DNA from: a bacterium
GTDB taxonomy: Bacteria > Krumholzibacteriota > Krumholzibacteriia > JACNKJ01
Assembly: GCA_024231955.1 (NCBI GenBank)
Contig: JAAEPZ010000033.1
Location: forward strand, 124,001-188,000
Reading direction: 5' to 3'
Length of the DNA stretch: 64,000 nucleotides
Below, piece after piece: positions 59,890 through 64,000 of this stretch. The position numbers were made by a program, and so were the translations under genes. The notes beneath the pieces were generated by a model. The model was not told where the DNA came from. It did no database searches and worked only from the letters and a program-made list of their open reading frames with translations. Position 1 is the first letter of the stretch, and every line of letters starts with the position of its first letter.

Positions 59890-60231
59890 CTAGAACGTTT
59901 GCCACGTTGCAAGAATCCAAACTGCTGCAACAATGAGCACCAAGACTCTTGCCACGACGCCCCAGAATAAATGCCGCGTGTTACGGGCACAGCGCCAAAT
60001 ACTCACTACGGCAAATACAAAGTAACTCAATAAGAGGGGAATGATAAATACGAATACAAGAGTATCATTTTGAGTCGCGCCCAGTATCATGAAACTACCT
60101 AAGTAAGCAACAGTCACCACAAGCAACTTGCCAAGCACTCCGACCAGCCAAAATGCCTGCCATAGACGAGCAGAACCTTGCCAGCAGCGCACGAAGAAGT
60201 TTTGCGACGATTCGACAGTATCTGTATTCAA
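59890..60231 (-). CDS. Four-helix membrane protein (cassette-borne)
   Basis: 113 residues, starting at TTG 60231 with GGAG 7 nt upstream. The hydrophobic plot by eye gives TM helices at about 30-48 (GVLGKLLVVTVAYLGSFMI), 58-78 (LVFVFIIPLLLSYFVFAVVS) and 89-108 (LFWGVVARVLVLIVAAVWIL), with W/F/R-rich ends. Early residues SQNFFVRCWQGSARLWQAFW recur in small cassette-encoded proteins of unknown function (recollection). Directly follows attC 60242. Function unknown. Confidence 0.65.
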   Translation of the reverse strand: MNTDTVESSQNFFVRCWQGSARLWQAFWLVGVLGKLLVVTVAYLGSFMILGATQNDTLVFVFIIPLLLSYFVFAVVSIWRCARNTRHLFWGVVARVLVLIVAAVWILATWQTF

Positions 60232-60241
60232 CCTTCACTCC

Positions 60242-60340
60242 ACCTAACGTTGGCTTCACCTGCAAGGGCGGCTTGGCGCAGCTTGTGCGCAAGCACAAGG
60301 TGTGACAAACGACCTTGTCTGGTGCAAGCTCTTGTTAGAT
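60242..60340 (-). other. attC recombination site (99 bp, family type)
   Basis: Left core ACCTAAC (60242-60248), GTTGGCTTCACCTGCAAGG, right arm GTGTGACAAACGACCTTGTC, TGGTGCAAGCTCTT and right core GTTAGAT (60334-60340), 1 bp before the stop of the next gene (60342). Central part contains a smaller hairpin (GCTTGTGCGCAAGC). Confidence 0.92.
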
Positions 60341-60341
60341 G

Positions 60342-61058
60342 TCACACCCGTTTCGTTTTAGTTTTAGAATCGAAAATAGCACCGAACTTCTTTGCTATTG
60401 CAACGGCATTGTCGGACAATATTGCGCCCACATAGCCACCGATGCCTTCTGCGATCTCTGCCCCAGCTTCGTCCGCTACCTTAGCACCGAGTTTCTTCAA
60501 TGCTCCCTTCAATAGGCCTTTGAACGATTTTTCGGGCGCCCCTGCCTTCGTGAGACCCGCCTTCACTTTGTCCTTCTGGCTATCATCCAAGATCGTCTCG
60601 ACAAGGTCAGCGTAGGCCACCAGACTGAGTCTAATAATGCTAGACGAAAACGAACCATCGGAGGCGTGCCCAGATTGTTGTACCAGGTGGCGCAAATGGT
60701 CGAGGGCGTATGGGTTCTCTACCTCTAAGACGAATAAATCGCCATCTTTGTGAGGAGTTGCACCGGTTACTGCAGATACAACCAGTTTGTTGAGATCGGG
60801 CTCCTCCAGCCTCCTTAGCTCTCGGTCATATAGCAGCCCGCGAGCTTTTGAACGAGTCACGCGCAGGTTGGTGATTAGGTCATATACCTTGGGCTCATCG
60901 TCTACGTAGCCAATTGCGACTAGCGCTTCCAGAACCTCGAGATCTACTTCTCTTTTAGGCAACGCGCCAAACGACGGAGAAAGGTACTTATTGAGGAACC
61001 CATCTAGTGTTTCCACTAACTGGCCCTTCGTCATTTGCTCAAGATGGCGCTTAATCAT
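60342..61058 (-). CDS. Hypothetical cassette protein (second cassette)
   Basis: 238 residues from ATG 61058 (AAGGAAG upstream); the ATG at 61076 lies inside the attC core and has no ribosome site. Helical and charged: MIKRHLEQMTKGQLVETLDG, EALVAIGYVDDEPKVYDLIT, SKARGLLYDRELRRLEEPDL. A central alpha/beta part (HKDGDLFVLEVENPYALDHL) and a C-terminal glycine/alanine-rich segment (KLGAKVADEAGAEIAEGIGG, YVGAILSDNAVAIAKKFG) that could insert in or lie on a membrane. No known motif. It directly follows the TIR cassette and is a possible defence gene by position only. Confidence 0.75.
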   Translation of the reverse strand: MIKRHLEQMTKGQLVETLDGFLNKYLSPSFGALPKREVDLEVLEALVAIGYVDDEPKVYDLITNLRVTRSKARGLLYDRELRRLEEPDLNKLVVSAVTGATPHKDGDLFVLEVENPYALDHLRHLVQQSGHASDGSFSSSIIRLSLVAYADLVETILDDSQKDKVKAGLTKAGAPEKSFKGLLKGALKKLGAKVADEAGAEIAEGIGGYVGAILSDNAVAIAKKFGAIFDSKTKTKRV

Positions 61059-61074
61059 GGCTTCCTTTCTGTAC

Positions 61075-61134
61075 ATCTAACGTCGCAAATCAGCCGCGCG
61101 GCTTTTTGCGTCGGCTGAATTTGCCTTGTTATGT
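61075..61134 (-). other. attC recombination site (60 bp)
   Basis: Left core ATCTAAC (61075-61081; GTTAGAT on the minus strand) and right core GTTATGT (61128-61134), the latter overlapping the TAA of the TIR gene. Arms GTCGCAAATCAGCCG and CGGCTGAATTTGCC pair with one unpaired base, as in single-stranded attC folding. First attC of the array, closest to the integrase. Confidence 0.88.
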
Positions 61135-62574
61135 GGCATCTTCCTGCTCACGTTCGAAACTTACAATTGTCTCTATGATTTTTTTTGAAACGTCCTCGAC
61201 TTCCTCATCTGTTCTCTTTTTCAAATCTGCCCACACTCTATCTCTGAGATACAAAGGAAGGTGCCCATCCTCTACGTCATCTAGCATGATAGGAATGTAT
61301 TTCTTCTTCATTCTCTCCACATCCTTTTGAGCAGCGACTATCTCCCTTCTAACCCAATTGGATTCTAAAGCTCTTTTTGATATAAACACTGCAACAAACA
61401 ATGATTCATCAATGCCTTGTTGAATAGTATCTGATAATAAGTCTCCAAGGCGAACCTGTTCGTTGTCATACCACGTTGAGATTCCTACACTTTCAAGAGC
61501 CCTTTTCACTTTCTCTACTATCGGTTTGTCGTAATGAGTATGACTTAGGAAGACTTTTGCTTTTCCTCGCTTGTCCCGTAGAAACTTGTTGAGTTCCTCT
61601 AATTGCCCTCTCATAATGTTTATCCTATTCTCCAGCTCGCTCCTTTCGTCCATCATTGCCTCTACCTTCGGGACAGGATTTACTGTTAAGTAATACCTTC
61701 CAGTTTCGATATCTTCCCTTGTATAAGTCCTAGAACCTTCTACGACTCTTTCCCATTTAATCGTATCATGGCATAAGTCCACGTCCGAACTTAATGCAAT
61801 TCGAGTAAGATTGGCACCATCGATAATAACCCCCGTCAACATAGTATCCCTTAGATCAGCATCCTTCAGGTTGGCGTTTTTAAAAACTGCTTCTCTAAGA
61901 TCGGCACCTCTTAAATTGGTGCCTTCAAGGTCAGCGTCTTCAAAATTCACACCACGCAGGAACAGACAATTTAGCTTTGCCCCCTGAAGGCAAGCTGATT
62001 TGAAGCTTGCTTTACCTTCTATTGCAACATGAATACCATGGATTGTTCCCATTCTGTTAACGCTGTATTGTAAGGTTCGCTCTTTACCTTGAAGGTAACT
62101 ACGCTTGCCATCAAAGGGAAAGAATGGCTCTGAAGGTCTCTCGGGGATTCTGATACTTGTTCGACTCAGATCCACGTCAGCCAGATTTGCACCTACAAAT
62201 GTAACCCGACTAATTTCAACATTTGAAAGTTCTGCCTCTCTGAGATCCGCACCATTTAGGTTTGACCTTGTAAGCGCAACATTTGTTAGTATTGCACCAT
62301 TCAGGTTCGCGCCCTCCAAGTTTGAATTCACAAGGGCGCTTCTTTCAAGATTTGTCTTCCTAAGCTTAGCCCCCTTTAGATTGGCCCCACTTAGGTCACT
62401 CCATACGATTTCGGACTTACTCAAGTCAGTATCAGAAAAGTCATAGTTCCTTAGGTCCGATATGCTGAAAAGCCCTTTGTATAAGTTTGGTCTTTCATTT
62501 GGATTCTCTGTCCTCCATTTATTCCAAGAATCAACGCCTTTATGGATACCAAACCAATGAAATGTTCTGCCCAC
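61129..62574 (-). CDS. Pentapeptide-repeat TIR-domain protein (first cassette)
   Basis: 481 residues from GTG 62574 with AGGAGG 8 nt upstream. Residues about 40-145 and 190-265 are pentapeptide repeats (A-[DN]-L-x-x: LSGANLKGAKLRKTNLERSA; LEGTNLRGADLREAVFKNAN) forming a right-handed quadrilateral helix, with an inserted segment between. A coiled coil about 305-335 leads to a TIR domain (AKVFLSHTHYDKPIVEKVKR; GISTWYDNEQVRLGDLLSDT; FISKRALESNWVRREI) whose putative NADase Glu is about residue 411. TIR proteins with sensor repeats act in anti-phage NAD depletion (family knowledge). As the cassette nearest attI it should be the newest and best expressed. Confidence 0.88.
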   Translation of the reverse strand: MGRTFHWFGIHKGVDSWNKWRTENPNERPNLYKGLFSISDLRNYDFSDTDLSKSEIVWSDLSGANLKGAKLRKTNLERSALVNSNLEGANLNGAILTNVALTRSNLNGADLREAELSNVEISRVTFVGANLADVDLSRTSIRIPERPSEPFFPFDGKRSYLQGKERTLQYSVNRMGTIHGIHVAIEGKASFKSACLQGAKLNCLFLRGVNFEDADLEGTNLRGADLREAVFKNANLKDADLRDTMLTGVIIDGANLTRIALSSDVDLCHDTIKWERVVEGSRTYTREDIETGRYYLTVNPVPKVEAMMDERSELENRINIMRGQLEELNKFLRDKRGKAKVFLSHTHYDKPIVEKVKRALESVGISTWYDNEQVRLGDLLSDTIQQGIDESLFVAVFISKRALESNWVRREIVAAQKDVERMKKKYIPIMLDDVEDGHLPLYLRDRVWADLKKRTDEEVEDVSKKIIETIVSFEREQEDAT

Positions 62575-62908
62575 CTAATTGCCTCCTGTGATGATAAAAT
62601 ATCTATGTACCGGGGTCTGACATAATTTCCTCAAACCACATAACAAGATATCTACAGAACTGCGTATCCAGATAACACTGCAGCTTCGTAACTGGATATG
62701 CAAGGGGTCAGTGTATCTCGCATAGTTGGCGAAAGCACTTCCCGACAACACAGTCACGCAGTTCAGGCTGCCCAGGGCATCAAACTCTAGGGCACATCCG
62801 ATCCTGCTCTCCCGTCGACCAGCTAACCGCCAGCGGCCAAGAATACTGATTAGGAACCCAGCCAGTCTCAGATTTGCAGATTAAACTATATTGTTGAGTG
62901 ATTCAACT
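62575..62908 (-). other. Presumed attI region between integrase and first cassette
   Basis: 334 bp with no gene I can support. ACATAAC at 62638-62644 (GTTATGT on the minus strand) is a candidate core for the attI crossover; cassette 1 would then start TTATGTGG and have a 64-nt leader before GTG 62574. A partial inverted repeat TATCCAG...CTGGATA at 62665-62698 may be an integrase-binding or folded element. The 12-mer CTTGTTATGTGG occurs here (minus strand) and, inverted, at the first attC (61125-61136). A promoter for the cassettes must lie here or in intI. Confidence 0.45.
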
Positions 62909-63886
62909 TCATTCGTCAAAGGGACTTTTGACTCCTCGCCCACCTTTGTTGAGAACGTGAGTGTAGATCATCGTGGTGGAAACATCTTTATGGCCCAGCA
63001 ACTCCTGAATGGTACGGATATCGTAGCCCTTTTCGAGCAGGTGGGTGGCGAATGAGTGTCGTAAGGTGTGGCATGTTGCGGGCTTGACGATACCAGCCTT
63101 CATCCGTGCCCTCTTCACGGCGCGCTGAACCACCGTTTCATGCAGATGATGTCGTCGTAAACGGCCCGTTTCCCGATGCCAATATGCTCGTGTCGCCGGG
63201 AAAACCCACTGCCAACCCCACTCCCACGGCGCCCGGGGATATTTGCGCTCGAGCGCAGCCGGAAGCTCCACACTTCCGTCTCCAGCAGTGAGATCCTTCT
63301 CATGGAGCATCCTGACCTTCAGCAAATGCTCGGCGAGCGGTTCCTTCAACCGATCGGGCATGATCGTGATCCGGTCCCGCTGCCCCTTCCCGTCCCGCAC
63401 AAGGATCTCCGATCTCGTCGGTTCGAGATCCTTGATCCGCAGACGCAGGCATTCGAGCAGTCTCAACCCCGAACCATAGAGCAGCGAAACGATGAGCCGA
63501 TTGACGCCGTTCAGTTCCGATACCAGCGCCCTCACTTCGGCAACCGTCAATACCGTTGGCAGTCTGCTCGGCTTCTTGGCCCTGACGATTCCATCCAGCC
63601 AGGGCAGATCACGGCCGAGCACATCCCTGTAGAGAAAGAGTAGTGCGCTCAAGGCCTGATTTTGCGTGGAGGCGCTGACGCGACGAACGACGGCAAGATG
63701 AGAAAGGAAGGCGGTTACCTCTTCAGCCCCCATCTCTGACGGGTGCCGAGTTCCGTGGAAGTGAATAAAACGACGGATCCAGCCCGAGTAGGCTTTCTCT
63801 GTACGTCTGCTGAAATGGCGAATCCTGACGGCCCGCCGTACGCTGTCCATAAGGCGAAGTGTCTGTGTATGATGGAATGAATTCAT
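62909..63886 (-). CDS. intI: Integron integrase IntI
   Basis: 325 residues from ATG 63886 ([25 protein letters not shown] upstream). Tyrosine recombinase with the N-terminal SAM-like domain ([18 protein letters not shown]), catalyt​ic Arg in [19 protein letters not shown]-x-x-R in [37 protein letters not shown] with the His and nucleophile Tyr. The IntI-only insertion is present: [20 protein letters not shown], which separates it from XerCD and phage integrases. It is encoded on the same strand and direction as the cassettes, with the array beyond its 3' end, the opposite of class 1 and Vibrio integrons. It appears intact. Confidence 0.95.
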   Translation of the reverse strand: MNSFHHTQTLRLMDSVRRAVRIRHFSRRTEKAYSGWIRRFIHFHGTRHPSEMGAEEVTAFLSHLAVVRRVSASTQNQALSALLFLYRDVLGRDLPWLDGIVRAKKPSRLPTVLTVAEVRALVSELNGVNRLIVSLLYGSGLRLLECLRLRIKDLEPTRSEILVRDGKGQRDRITIMPDRLKEPLAEHLLKVRMLHEKDLTAGDGSVELPAALERKYPRAPWEWGWQWVFPATRAYWHRETGRLRRHHLHETVVQRAVKRARMKAGIVKPATCHTLRHSFATHLLEKGYDIRTIQELLGHKDVSTTMIYTHVLNKGGRGVKSPFDE

Positions 63887-63979
63887 GCTCCGACAGACAG
63901 CAACCACCAGGCCAGATTTTCAATGAGCCGCGTGTGGAAACCTGTCAAACAATCGATCAGGCTGGTCTGCTCGAACCAG

Positions 63980-64000
63980 CTACTCCCACTCAATAGTCCC
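63980..64000 (-). CDS. guaA: 3' end of GMP synthase (partial)
   Basis: The last 21 bases read, on the minus strand, GTIEWE and a TAG stop (63982-63980). GuaA proteins end in the conserved ...T-I-E-W-E, so this is very probably the C-terminus of GMP synthase; only six residues are visible. It lies 93 bp upstream of the intI start on the same strand. Confidence 0.6.
   Translation of the reverse strand, partial: GTIEWE

Noticed and set aside
62575..62757. 60-residue open frame between intI and the first cassette
   Set aside because: No ribosome site, and it overlaps the presumed attI and the leader of the TIR cassette.

Overview
The window is bacterial DNA from a Gram-negative organism. It holds an outer-membrane barrel, lipoproteins, periplasmic sensor domains, and large secreted repeat proteins (FG-GAP, RCC1 propeller, beta-helix, P-domain). 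That repertoire, with moderately high GC in the housekeeping part, recalls uncultured lineages of the FCB group (Krumholzibacteriota/Eisenbacteria/Latescibacterota-like). This placement is inference; no rRNA or marker protein settles it.

Layout. (1) 1-7.7 kb is a mobile, accessory zone: a cut-off FG-GAP protein, an intact IS3-family element that has truncated a large serine recombinase, the recombinase's DUF2924 partner, and a candidate anti-phage ATPase with two Rossmann/TIR-like sensor domains. (2) 8-24 kb is conserved backbone: tRNA-Asn with promoter and terminator, cysteine desulfurase, oligoendopeptidase F, adenosine deaminase, and a co-directional signalling operon (GAF-SpoIIE phosphatase, exported protein, FecR-domain protein, outer-membrane barrel, CHASE2 adenylate cyclase) facing a GAF histidine kinase, then an RCC1-repeat lipoprotein. 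(3) 24.5-33 kb is mixed accessory DNA: NYN nuclease, flavin reductase, acetyltransferases, a mismatch DNA glycosylase, and a caspase/C13-like protease followed by a gene for a free-standing copy of its own N-terminal domain. (4) About 33-62.6 kb is best read as a chromosomal integron cassette array. Nearly all genes lie on the minus strand, are short and functionally unrelated, and stop codons repeatedly touch palindromic recombination sites. Six sites are 98-99 bp with a shared sequence; others are shorter or decayed. (5) 62.9-63.9 kb is an integron integrase (IntI) carrying the IntI-specific insertion. It points in the SAME direction as the cassettes (reversed-integrase layout) and lies directly beside the 3' end of what looks like guaA.

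Cassette cargo includes a pentapeptide-TIR protein (first cassette), small membrane proteins, a pRiA4b-like protein, a beta-lactamase-fold hydrolase with a decayed tandem copy, a guanylate-kinase-like protein, a YeeE/YedE-TusA sulfur pair, a lysozyme-inhibitor-like protein, several methyltransferases, and a tightly coupled pair of radical SAM enzymes beside a frameshifted HExxH protease. One 858-residue plus-strand lipoprotein with its own terminator interrupts the array. The strongest candidates for undescribed biology are the reversed integron with its cargo, the protease/pro-domain pair, the radical SAM pair, and the TIR-like ATPase.
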